A stretch of DNA of 64,000 nucleotides. Source: Mactromeris polynyma (taxonomy: Eukaryota > Mollusca > Bivalvia > Venerida > Mactridae). The position numbers and the translations under genes are program-made. This document shows, one piece after another, positions 11,766 to 22,199 of this stretch. A model generated the notes under the pieces. The model searched no databases. It saw nothing but the letters and a program-made list of their open reading frames with translations, and was not told where the DNA came from. How positions within the stretch are numbered: the stretch's first letter is position 1; each line of letters opens with the position of its first letter. The stretch lies in NCBI GenBank assembly GCA_032209605.1, contig JASFXZ010000016.1, positions 10,106,001 through 10,170,000 on the forward strand. The letters run 5' to 3'.

Positions 11766-12285
11766 TTAAATACATTGTTAGTTTAAACCATTGTGCATGG
11801 CAGTCAGTTATAATAGGAAGTGTCCATCATGGTTTCTTACAAAAAGTAACTTGCTACCTCCAATACAATAGCGACACTTTATTGAATCAGAGATGGATGG
11901 CATAATGAATGGAAACTCTCTTCAATCACAGAGAACACAATTATGTCTGTCTAATGTCCAACATTTAGACCAATATTTTAGTAAACATGTAAACATTGTC
12001 ACACCAAGGTCATTATAAGTCAATTCTTATGTATTCAGCAATTTTGTATGTGTGTGTGTGGGGGGGGGATAATTATTTCCTGAAAATTAGTATCTTTGTC
12101 TCTGGCTTATCGCAAGTGTCAGGCCACTTTTTGTTTTCTTTACAATATAACAAATGTAAAGAAGCACAAATAATAGGAAGTAGGTGATGAAATCAAGCCA
12201 GAGTTTTATAATTGACTGATGAGGTTATCTAGAATATCAATATTAATATAAACAAATCAGATTTCTCAACTAAATTTTACCAAAT
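11766..12285. other. No gene seen
   Basis: Contains a short GT/G run near 12050-12068. No supportable feature otherwise. Confidence 0.4.
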
Positions 12286-12286
12286 A

Positions 12287-13177
12287 TGGTGATGCAGTAA
12301 AACCGGCAGTACGGTGCAACCTCTCCAGAGTAACACCCTTTGGGTGATGCAGTAAAACCGGCAGTACGGTGCAACCTCTCCAGAGTAACACCCTTTGGGT
12401 GATGCAGTAAAACCGGCAGTACGGTGCAACCTCTCCAGAGTAACACCCTTCGGGTGATGCAGTAAAACCGGCAGTACGGTGCAACCTCTCCAGAGTAACA
12501 CCCTTCGGGTGATGCAGTAAAACCGGCAGTACGGTGCAACCTCTCCAGAGTAACACCCTTCGGGTGATGCAGTAAAACCGGCAGTACGGTGCAACCTCTC
12601 CAGAGTAACACCCTTTGGGTGATGCAGTAAAACCGGCAATACGGTGCAACCTCTCCAGAGTAACACCCTTTGGGTGATGCAGTAAAACCGGCAGTACGGT
12701 GCAACCTCTCCAGAGTAACACCCTTCGGGTGATGCAGTAAAACCGGCAGTACGGTGCAACCTCTCCAGAGTAACACCCTTCGGGTGATGCAGTAAAACCG
12801 GCAGTACGGTGCAACCTCTCCAGAGTAACACCCTTCGGGTGATGCAGTAAAACCGGCAATACGGTGCAACCTCTCCAGAGTAACACCCTTTGGGTGATGC
12901 AGTAAAACCGGCAGTACGGTGCAACCTCTCCAGAGTAACACCCTTTGGGTGATGCAGTAAAACCGGCAGTACGGTGCAACCTCTCCAGAGTAACACCCTT
13001 CGGGTGATGCAGTAAAACCGGCAGTACGGTGCAACCTCTCCAGAGTAACACCCTTCGGGTGATGCAGTAAAACCGGCAATACGGTGCAACCTCTCCAGAG
13101 TAACACCCTTTGGGTGATGCAGTAAAACCGGCAGTACGGTGCAACCTCTCCAGAGTAACACCCTTTGGGTGATGCAA
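12287..13177. repeat. 55-bp tandem array (16 copies)
   Basis: The monomer begins 'gatgcagtaaaaccggcagt' and ends 'taacaccctttgggt'; 'gatgc' at 12291 and 12346 fixes the period. Because 55 is not a multiple of 3 and the minus strand of the monomer has no stop in any frame, all three minus frames stay open for about 840-910 bp with a 55-residue period. Two polymorphisms (cccttT/Cgggt and ggcaG/Atacgg) are ordered: the ggcaat variant appears in copies 7, 11 and 15, every fourth monomer (220 bp). The frames are by-products of the array, not genes. Confidence 0.97.
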
Positions 13178-13620
13178 AGGATGGCTGTTGTTGAGAGGTT
13201 AAATTAGATATTCTTACAACAAGAGAAACTGATACTGTTGTAGAAGAGGTTGTTGTTCACGAGAGGGTCAATCTGGAGAAGGTGCACTGTATGTTAGCCA
13301 TGGCTTTTACACATACACTTAAATTAAATATGGGGGATGGTTAGATCAGCAATTTCTCTGTCTAGTACATCAGATAATGTGAAAATAAAACAATCAGCTG
13401 ATCATAAATTACCCCACCATGTTTTCTGTTATATTGATTTACAAATCCATCATCCTGAGAAGTAAACAACTATATTTCCAATACTAAGTCAAGAATACAT
13501 TCAGTTGTATCACAATGGTTTCAGGTTTAAATAATTAAAGTTTGTATCAAGGACAGAAAAAATTAAAGTTACTTATTTTACATTGATTGTGAAACATGTT
13601 CTTACAACTTATACTAATCA
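13178..13620. other. No gene seen
   Basis: AT-rich flank between the 55-bp array and a SINE-like copy. No supportable feature. Confidence 0.4.
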
Positions 13621-13624
13621 CTCA

Positions 13625-13792
13625 TGATGACTGCTTCCCGGCTACCAACCAGTACTCATGCCAAATTTAGGTATTGTGTCAAGTTCGTGATCAAACCAGC
13701 TCATGCATAGCGGGGCTCGAACTCACAACCTTCAGGAGGTAGATGCTCTAGTCCTCGACCACTACCACTGCCTTAGTGAGGTGAAAGTGTAT
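13625..13792 (-). mobile_element. tRNA-headed SINE-like copy
   Basis: On the minus strand the sequence reads 'ggcagtggtagtggtcgagg', then 'gttgtgagttcgagccccgc', a good B box. The plus-strand tail 'ggctaccaaccagtactc' resembles 34430 and 15735, so it is likely one of the local SINE families. The ends are not defined by a target duplication. Confidence 0.55.
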
Positions 13793-13811
13793 ATTCTCAC
13801 TACAGGAAAAA

Positions 13812-14383
13812 TCCTGTTAAAGAGTTTGTTGTTTAAGGGAGAGCAGGAAAAATTGATACTCAGCTGTTAAAGAGTTTGTTGTTTAAGGGAGAGCAGGAAA
13901 AATTGATACTCAGCTGTTAAAGAGTTTGTTGTACAAGGGAGAGCAGGAAAAAATGATACTCAGCTGTTAAAGAGTTTGTTGTACAAGGGAGAGCAGGAAA
14001 AATGATACTCAGCTGTAAAAGAGTTTGTTGTACAAGGGAGAGCAGGAAAAAATGATACTCAGCTGTTAAAGAGTTTGTTGTACAAGGGAGAGCAGGAAAA
14101 CATGATACTCAGCTGTTAAAGAGTTTGTAGTACAAGGGAGAGCAGGAAAAATGATACTCAGCTGTTAAAGAGTTTGTTGTACAAGGGAGAGCAGGAAAAA
14201 ATGATACTCAGCTGTTAAAGAGTTTGCTGTACAAGGGAGAGCAGGAAAAAATGATACTCAGCTGTTAAAGAGTTTGTTGTACAAGGGAGAGCAGGAAAAA
14301 ATGATACTCAGCTGTTAAAGAGTTTGTTGTACAATGGAGAGCAGGAAAAAATGATACTCAGCTGTTCAAGAGTTCATTGTTCA
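13812..14383. repeat. 50-bp tandem array (about 11 copies)
   Basis: The monomer is 'ctgttaaagagtttgttgta' + 'caagggagagcaggaaaaaa' + 'tgatactcag', with starts at 13814 and 13864. Copies 1-2 carry 'gttgttta' where later copies carry 'gttgtaca', and the A-run varies by a base. The last copy decays into 'gttcaagagttcattg'. Confidence 0.95.
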
Positions 14384-15830
14384 AATGAATGCTTGTAGAG
14401 GTTGAAATGTCACACTTTGATTACTTACAGAGATTACTGGCACCTCATCAATGAATTTCCCAGACAACTGCATAATACAACCATTTACTGTTTAAGTGAT
14501 TATAATTATTCACACAGAGAACATAACACAGGGATACCAACAGTGAAATGTGAAAAAAAGAGGAAAGTTTTACCGGGGTCTAGGGGATCGCGTATGTGGG
14601 GCACCAGGGGCGAAGTCCCCTGAAGAAAATCGTTTTGGAAGGGTTTCCTTGAAGCTTTTGCTGTAATACACAGTTGCTTCTGATGTAAAAACCAATGTCA
14701 TACTGGTATTGGCAGACAACTTACTTTCAACTGTCATAAGTTATATTCCATATTCTAATCATTCTTATTGTACAATCATGTTACAATGTGGGAATATTAA
14801 TCTCTCATTTTGCTTCCCATATGTTATAGATCTACTACATTCTTATAAATCAGAGGTCAAAGAAAATGACAAAACATTAACAGTCCTGAATCAAAAGTCA
14901 GTCCTCCACTCCCTAAAGCTATAATAGTGGGAATACAAATTAGGTGTAGAAGCTTGACAAGTTTTTAGTTTTTAATGTTAATTTACTGCTGTAAAGGACA
15001 GAGGGAGTGAAAGCAATGTGAAGAGCCAGTTTTGTAACCAGTTTTTGCTACCGGATGATTCTCAAATTTCGAGTTAGATGCGAAGATAATCATCTATATT
15101 TTGTCTACAAAGATAATATTTTCTAGAATTTCGATGATTTCTTGTAATGAAAACATCTTAAGAAGGTTATTATATGCTTTTAAATGCCATAGTCGAATCT
15201 TCATCCAACACAAAAATCAAAAACGTTGTTTTGTTTAATTGCTTTTACCATGAACTGATATTTCATCACTTCCTCTGATCAGTAACAGTCTCTTAACAAC
15301 GTACAGCATATAAATATGCCCAGATCAGTGCATTGCTTTAGTTTTGTGACCTACATTTGGTGAGCTAAACGGACGGTTTGTCATTTCAACAACCCCACGG
15401 TTGAGTTTAATACCCCAGTATCCGTACTTGGTAATGTTCAAAATCGCGTCAACCGTATTAGGCCCAGAATTTTTCTTACCCAGGTACCCCTGGCAAATTT
15501 TCTCCTCAGATTTATGTATTTCACGAGATCGACCGCTGGGCGAACCAAATCTGCAGAATTCCGCGGATCCGCAGAAACTTTACATCCCTGATAACATTGA
15601 TTTTTTATTCCACGATCACAAAAGATGCAGCTGTTTAGCCAGTACTCAGGTTAGTAACCCAGGAAACTGTCATCAAGAGCGATTGGTGTTGGTTGTAAGA
15701 CCTTGCTTGAGCAGTCCTAACCTACGTACCCGAGGTTCCAACCAGTACTTACTTGAGTCAAAGGCTATTAAACTGAGTTTGAGGAAAGGTCCCAGAATGT
15801 TAAGATTCAACACAGCACAGAACAATCAGA
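14384..15830. other. No confident gene; mixed repeat remnants
   Basis: 14565-14635 carries 'aggggcgaagtcccct', a short stem. 15390-15600 holds a G+C-richer patch ending in 'ccgcggatccgcag'. A 174-codon plus-strand open frame covers 15401-15925, but it runs through a SINE-derived block at its end and shows no domain, signal or splice context. I treat it as chance. Confidence 0.4.
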
Positions 15831-15905
15831 TATTTGAGGTTCTTCTGCAAACAACTGACAACATTCCCGTATCAATCAGAGGACAAATCACTTTAGGTGT
15901 GCCAG
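15830..15905 (-). mobile_element. SINE fragment (tail block only)
   Basis: The plus strand 'tgcaaacaactgacaacatt' + 'cccgtatcaatcagagg' matches the tail block of the SINE-like copies at 10320, 34470 and 36320. The tRNA-like head is not visible, so the copy is truncated. Confidence 0.5.
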
Positions 15906-15925
15906 CTTCAATCAAATCCAAATAA

Positions 15926-16808
15926 AGACAATAAACATTGCTAGGTTTTGAACCAGCATTTCACTAACAGAGACAACCAGGAAGTTTTAAGAATAACACA
16001 AGAAGCATTAATCATAACAACAGTCATTACAAAACATAAACAGTGAAACTTTAATAATAAGACCAGCATAGGATTTGAAGAAAGTTGGTTTAAAGTTGTG
16101 AGGTGGTCTGACCTTATTCGTGAGGTGAACTTAATTTCAAGGTGGTGTTTATGGTCAATATGGAAGGTTTAACTGTTTATAAATGATTGTGAGATTTAGT
16201 TGCAATATTATATTTCTATGCTTTTTTGAACATCTTTATCATCCAAAACATTACAGAGAGATGGAAGGAAATGTAATTAATGTGAGCCTCTGACCACCTG
16301 TGCGTCTTAATGTCATGTAAGATTTCCCCTAGTAAGCTGTCAATTAGCTGCGTATTCTGACACAGTAATCCCCGAGGCTGTCATTTAGTATCAATATAGA
16401 GTCCCACAACCAAGATTTTCTGTTAATATAAGAATAGATGCTTCAAGAACTTGGCAATCTAACTATATAGAAGAGAAACTTATCCACTGAACTTCTGAAC
16501 AAATCAATTCTTGGACATTGTTTATGCTTAGCTAGCACATAATGTAATCATTAGATTAAATTTGATCTCAAAGATATTGTCAGGCACCATGCAAGGTGAT
16601 TCCAAGTAACACAATGTCATGGAAATGAATATCAATGATGAGACTCAGGCAAAGAATACAAAGTCATTCAAAAATATTCCTTAAGTTTGTGCAAAGGTGA
16701 GCAATGACAGTGCACAAAATAGGACTATCTAGTGAACACAATATAGGCCGAACCAGAGCCCACTTTATATGATAATAAGTTCACACAACAGAGTAAATCC
16801 TGTGTTAA
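15926..16808. other. No gene seen
   Basis: AT-rich. 16085-16165 contains 'gaggtggtctgacc' and 'caaggtggtgttta' phrases resembling another dispersed repeat also seen at 57060-57210. Confidence 0.4.
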
Positions 16809-16809
16809 T

Positions 16810-17110
16810 AATAGGCCCAATAATGTGTTCACAATAGGCCCAATAATGTGTTCACAATAGGACCAAGAATGTGTTCACAATAGGACCAAGAATGTGTTCA
16901 CAATAGGACCAAGAATGTGTTCACAATAGGCCCAAGAATGTGTTCACAATAGGCCCAAGAATGTGTTCACAATAGGACCAAGAATGTGTTCACAATAGGA
17001 CCAAGAATGTGTTCACAATAGGAGCAAGAATGTGTTCACAATAGGCCCAAGAATGTGTTCACAATAGGCCCAAGAATGTGTTCACAATAGGACCAAGAAT
17101 GTGTTCACAA
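16810..17110. repeat. 23-bp tandem array (about 13 copies)
   Basis: Monomer 'aataggaccaagaatgtgtt' + 'cac', with variants ggccc, ggacc and ggagc. It passes directly into the related 22-bp array to the right. Confidence 0.95.
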
Positions 17111-17425
17111 AAGAGCCGACCTGTGATGAAAATAGAGCCAATCTGTGTTCACACTAGCGCCAAAAGTGTTTATAATAGGGCCAATCTGTGTTCACAATAG
17201 GGCCAATCTGTGTTCACAATAGGGCCAATCTGTGTTCACAATAGGGCCAATCTGTGTTCACAATAGGGCCAATCTGTGTTCACAATAGGGCCAATCTGTG
17301 TTCACAATAGGGTCAAACTGTTTTTACAATAGGGCCAATCTGTGTTCACAATAGCGTCAATCTGTGTTTGTAATAGTGCTAATCTGTGTTCACAATAGGG
17401 TCAATCTGTGTTCGTAATAGTAATG
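17111..17425. repeat. 22-bp tandem array (about 14 copies)
   Basis: Monomer 'aatagggccaatctgtgttc' + 'ac'. It differs from the left array by 'caatct' in place of 'caagaat', so one base shorter. The first copies (17111-17180) are degenerate and bridge the two arrays. The edge copies at the right are also degenerate. Confidence 0.93.
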
Positions 17426-18360
17426 ATTTTATATAACACTTAAAGCTGACTTTTTCTCAAAACTTGGATATCAGTACAATTGCAATCTCCAATGCAACAA
17501 TAAATTTAATAATTGACATACAGTCATGTAGTTAATTTTAATCTTTTATGTACTTACACAATCGACCAAAACTGGCAGATATTCTTCTTTTGAGTCTCTT
17601 TATTCTGCTGACTGACCCCTTTTCTTTGCCTGAAAAACACAGAAGATATTCAACTTTACCAAGTTCAACAACATTCCGGCCAAAAGAAATAGAAAATATT
17701 TTTTTGATGTACAGTCTAACCGCCCGAAACATCCGTCCCACTAACGACACCCTCTTAACAACGGCATTTTTATTCCCCCCGTTGGTTTTTAACGCAATTT
17801 CACCTCTCATGAATGTCACCTCTTGACAACACACAACGACACTAATTTGTCTTCCGACGGCACTTGAAAACCTCCCAAGAACGACAAGGTTTTTCAAAGT
17901 AAACAATCGTGAATTTTTATTATTGGGTATTTTTTAGTTCATTCCCGACTGGTTCGCTGAAATTACTTGTCAAACTGATAACCGAAAAAGTAAAATCGGG
18001 ATACCAGTCCAAAATCACGTTTGGGGTTATATAGACATGGAATCAAGCGCTTGGTGACACTGATCAAAAGTTGACATGACCCTCGCTTGTCATGTTGTTT
18101 ATTCAAGTTTCACACGTTTCTATTGTATTCAGATATGACAATTGGCGATAAATTGTTACTTGGCGACTCTATTATTAAACGGATGACCCCCATATTACGA
18201 GTTAATTCGCAGAATATTGCTATAAACAGCTTATGATACGGATGAAGACAGGATATTGATAAAATTTCAGCCACACAAAATCTTCCGTTTTGCGTCTCAA
18301 TCTCCCGCTTTTCAGGGGTACAATCTCCTGATTTGCCTTCAGAAAAGGTTCACATGTATA
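17426..18360. other. No confident gene; possible repeat patch 17530-17910
   Basis: A 122-codon minus-strand frame spans 17538-17906, but the reverse frame is open too and the text ('agtctaaccgcccgaaac', 'cctcttaacaacggc') resembles a dispersed repeat type also hinted at near 18690 and 34055. Not called as a gene. Confidence 0.4.
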
Positions 18361-18363
18361 TTT

Positions 18364-18396
18364 AAATACTTTCACAACCAGTTTGTGAAAGTATTT
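18364..18396. repeat. Perfect 14-bp hairpin
   Basis: AAATACTTTCACAA (18364-18377) pairs perfectly with TTGTGAAAGTATTT (18383-18396) across the 5-nt loop CCAGT. Confidence 0.9.
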
Positions 18397-19074
18397 TAAT
18401 TATGGTTGTCAAATTCACCACCCTTGATGTTTGCGTAATTATAATGAAATGTGAAAAGTCGCATAAAATGTTCTTCATGGTGAAAGTTACTTCAGTACTG
18501 CTCTCTACTAATATTTAGGATATGATTATCTCTGACATGGATTTTACATTTCATGTAAAACTTTAACATAACAATCATAAAATTTAATTGAAAGCAGACT
18601 ATATCTAGACACCAAATGAGGTTGCAAAGCAGAACACCCATGATTACTCTTCGAACCGGCAACCGCAACACTTCAGCTTAGTTGAACCTCCCTAGAACAA
18701 CAACCTCTCTACAACAAACACTTTCCCTCCATCCCAATGGTGTTTGCTCTAGAGAGGTTGGACTGTCGCTTCATTCATGACACCTTTCATCACACCCTAT
18801 TGGTAATCAAAATGATAAATCCTCTTATAAATTTGTCACATTTTCTACTTGAAGTCACAGAAATTCCCTACTGTTGTTGTTACGTCTAAAATCTGCTACT
18901 TTCATTTCAAAAGCAAGTTAATATCAAACAACCAGAGCCTTTTTGTGCAATGAGATGCTATTCTGGTGGTTTGAAACTTCCAAATAGATAGTTATACATG
19001 TATATTACATAGTTTCGTTTGTCTGTCAAAATATACTAAGTAATAATTTTTAGAAAATGGCACGTTTTAATGCA

Positions 19075-19515
19075 TTCATGATACAGAGGCACACTAAGAG
19101 GCTGCTATTAATGCATTGATACAGAGGCACACTAAGACGCTGCTATTAATGCATTGATACAGAGGCACACTAAGACGCTGCTATTAATGCATTCATGATA
19201 CAAAGGCACACTAAGACGCTGCTATTAATGCATTCATGATACAGAGGCACACTAAGACGCTGCTATTAATGCATTCATGATACAGAGGCACACTAAGACG
19301 CTGCTAATAACTACTATTTATAGTTTCCCACAACTGTTATTTAATAACGTAAGTCTGATACAGAGGCACACTAAGACGCTGCCAATAACTACTATTTATA
19401 GTTTCCCACAACTGTTATTTAATAACGTAAGTCTGATACAGAGGCACACTAAGACGCTGCCAATAACTACTATTTATAGTTTCCCACAACTGTTATTTAA
19501 TAACGTAAGTCTGAT
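19075..19515. repeat. Composite tandem array (37/41-bp copies, then 78-bp copies)
   Basis: The first part repeats 'gatacagaggcacactaaga' + 'cgctgctattaatgcattcat' about five times, with 41-bp copies and shorter copies lacking 'cat'. From 19279 the same head is followed by a longer insert ('ccaataactactatttatag' ... 'ttaataacgtaagtct') to give a 78-bp period (19279, 19357, 19435). It ends at the head of a dispersed repeat at 19516, 'gatacaggcatttcc'. Confidence 0.93.
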
Positions 19516-19590
19516 ACAGGCATTTCCTAAGTTAGTGCTAATTCAGCGCATACTAGGACAGGACAGAAAATACCTGTATCAAACTCATAT
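19516..19590 (+). repeat. Dispersed repeat, head fragment
   Basis: 'gatacaggcatttcctaagt' ... 'aggacagaaaatacctg' corresponds to the head of the copies at 926-1150 and 20165-20625. The preceding array monomer also starts 'gatacag', so array and element share their first bases. Confidence 0.6.
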
Positions 19591-20164
19591 ACATGTATTA
19601 TTTGTGGTTATGGGATACCTTTAATAAATCCTGGCCTAATGCTTATTAATGATTACATGCAAACATGCGTTGTATTATGTCACATGGTATGTTCAATGCT
19701 TGTAACATGTATTTTTGACATTTTCATGTACTCACATTCATACGTCATTATTCATTGACATACACGTCGGGTGACTTGTCATCCCGACAAGATGTGTCCT
19801 CACTAACCATGTTCAATGCATGTTTGACCAGAGGGTGATATTATTACCATATGTCTTAATATACATTCATGTATGATCATGTTCATACAGAAATTCTCAT
19901 GTAATTAAACAGTAAAAGTGAGTCAATGTACTCAAGTCTGTACTGTACTTTATGAGTTTTTTGTTGCGAGAATTTTTTTCCATAAATATAACACATATAA
20001 ACTGGTAATAAGTAAATATAAATATAGTCAGTGGTCCCTTCCCATAAAGCTTTTGACCATGTTCCAATATTTTATAATAATTTTTCAGTTAATATCTTAA
20101 AGATAGATAGTCCTTTTTTTTCAAAATAGACTAAGTAATCATTTTGTGAAAATGGCAGGAGTCC

Positions 20165-20625
20165 ACTTCAGGCATTTCGTATGCTAGAGCTAACTGTGCA
20201 CAAATAAGGGTGCATTTCATCAAAATTCCTAGGTGCTCTTTTCACTCCTACGTACACTTTTCGCACCTAAGCCAATTAAAGCATGTTTTGTTACATGAAT
20301 TTAAAAAACAAGGTTCAACCAAATTTTAGTTTAATCTTAAAGATTATGAAATATTAAAGATATTTACACTTCAAAATGTTTGAAACATATTGAGCAAACA
20401 TAACTTATTCCTTCCAGAAAGTTTCGCTCCTATCTTTTCATACTTAGGATTTTTGATGAAACGCAGCCAAGGTCAGGATAGAAAATACTGGGAAATTTGT
20501 GTTTTTTATGAAACTTGTAAGAAAAGTGACACTGCAGTGTTGAAATTTTAAGAGAAGTACATCTGTATGAAGGCAATTACCACTGATTTTCTCATATTTA
20601 TAACTAAGGTTATTTTGTCACATAA
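20165..20625 (+). repeat. Dispersed repeat, copy split by an inserted element
   Basis: The left piece ('ggcatttcgtatgctagagc') and right piece ('ggtcaggatagaaaatac' to 'ttattttgtcac') together match 940-1150, where they are contiguous. The interruption is the inverted-repeat element at 20208-20468. Confidence 0.75.
20208..20468. mobile_element. Small inverted-repeat transposon (MITE), about 260 bp
   Basis: The left end 'TGCATTTCATCAAAATTCCT' (20211 on) faces the right end, which reads 'TGCGTTTCATCAAAAATCCT' on the other strand (ending 20465). About 21 of 25 bases match, with a possible extension by 'GG'. It contains no open frame. It interrupts a repeat whose uninterrupted form is present at 940-1150. 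The target duplication is unclear (at most a few bases), so the superfamily is not assigned. Confidence 0.8.
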
Positions 20626-20778
20626 ATAAGACTATGTACCTTTAATAACTTAATTGTCTGATCACCACAAATCACCATAGTATATCCATTTTTTCATACT
20701 GTCTCATTTTTTATGTTTTAAAAAAGTGAAAAAGTGGCACAAATGATAAGCAAATCTGAAGGATATTAAACTGAACTG

Positions 20779-22056
20779 CTGATGAAATATATCATAGATC
20801 ACTGCAGTGATGTACCACTGATGAAATATATCATAGATCACTGCAGTGATGCACCACTGATGAAATATATCATAGATCACTGCAGTGATGTACCACTGAT
20901 GAAATATATCATAGATCACTGCAGTGATGTACCACTGATGAAATATATCATAGAGCACTGCAGTGATGTACCACTGATGAAATATATCATAGATCACTGC
21001 AGTGATGTACCACTGATGAAATATATCATAGAGCACTGCAGTGATGTACCACTGATGAAATATATCATAGATCACTGCAGTGATGGACCACTGATGAAAT
21101 ATATCATAGATCACTGCAGTGATGGACCACTGATGAAATATAGCATAGATCACTGCAGTGATGAACCACTGATGAAATGTATCATAGATCACTGCAGTGA
21201 TGGACCACTGACGAAATATATCATAGATCACTGCAGTGATGGACCACTGATGAAATATATCATAGATCACTGCAGTGATGGACCACTGATGAAATATATC
21301 ATAGATCACTGCAGTGATGGACCACTGATGAAATATATCATAGATCACTGCAGTGATGGACCACTGATGAAATATATCATAGATCACTGCAGTGATGGAC
21401 CACTGATGAAATATATCATAGATCACTGCAGTGATGGACCACTGATGAAATATATCATAGATCACTGCAGTGATGGACCACCGATGAAATATATCATAGA
21501 TCACTGCAGTGATGGACCACTGATGAAATGTAGCATAGATCACTGCAGTGATGCACCACTGATGGAATATATCATAGATCACTGCAGTGATGGACCACTG
21601 ATGAAATGTAGCATAGATCACTGCAGTGATGCACCACTGATGAAATATATCATAGATCACTGCAGTGATGTACCACTGATGAAATATATCATAGATCACT
21701 GCAGTGATGCACCACTGATGAAATATATCATAGATCACTGCAGTGATGTACCACTGATGAAATATATCATAGATCACTGCAGTGATGTACCACTGATGAA
21801 ATATATCATAGATCACTGCAGTGATGCACCACTGATGAAATATATCATAGATCACTGCAGTGATGTACCACTGATGAAATGTATCATAGATCACTGCAGT
21901 GATGGACCACTGATGAAATATATCATAGATCACTGCAGTGATGGACCACTGATGAAATATATCATAGATCACTGCAGTGATGCACCACTGATGAAATATA
22001 TCATAGATCACTGCAGTGATGTACCACTGATGAAATATATCATAGATCACTGCAGT
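20779..22056. repeat. 39-bp tandem array with palindromic monomer (about 33 copies)
   Basis: The monomer is 'atgaaatatatcatagatca' + 'ctgcagtgatgtaccactg'. It contains the perfect 14-bp palindrome ATCACTGCAGTGAT. One base after the palindrome (gatgNacc) takes all four states: T and C copies are mixed at both ends, and a long G block fills the centre (about 21080-21530). Since 39 is a multiple of 3, frames of 437 codons (+) and 448 codons (-) stay open. The variable base is a second codon position in the plus frame (Val/Ala/Gly/Glu), which does not support protein selection. Confidence 0.97.
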
Positions 22057-22091
22057 AACAAAAACATAATAGAGTATTTAGCACTTAAACC

Positions 22092-22180
22092 TTAGATATT
22101 TACACAGGAGATTGTCACAAGTTCTCTACCTTTATCCCTTCTAGAGTTCTCCCCCTTTAGATCGGCACACTCTCTAGTGG
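22092..22180 (+). mobile_element. Foldback element family M, half copy
   Basis: 'cacaggagattgtcacaagt' + 'tctctacctttatcccttct' + 'agagttctcc' matches the terminal repeat of the complete family M copy at 57905-58080 and of the interrupted copy at 54111-55722. Only one arm is evident. It lies 36 bp after the 39-bp array. Confidence 0.65.
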
Positions 22181-22199
22181 ATGTAAATCTATGTAGTAC

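Noticed and set aside
12266..13177. Minus-strand open frames of 278-303 codons as a repetitive protein
   Set aside because: All three frames are open because the 55-bp monomer lacks stops on that strand; there is no unique domain, splice link or start context.
15401..15925. 174-codon plus-strand open frame
   Set aside because: It runs into a SINE tail block and has no domain, bias or splice context.
17538..17906. 122-codon minus-strand frame
   Set aside because: The opposite strand is also open and the sequence resembles a dispersed repeat; no protein features.
20779..22056. CRISPR array
   Set aside because: The window is eukaryotic, and the repeats are contiguous without unique spacers. 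The same holds for all other arrays here.
20704..22095. Open frames of 437 (+) and 448 (-) codons as a repeat protein
   Set aside because: Both strands are open at once, and the variable base changes residues freely. It is a 39-bp array.
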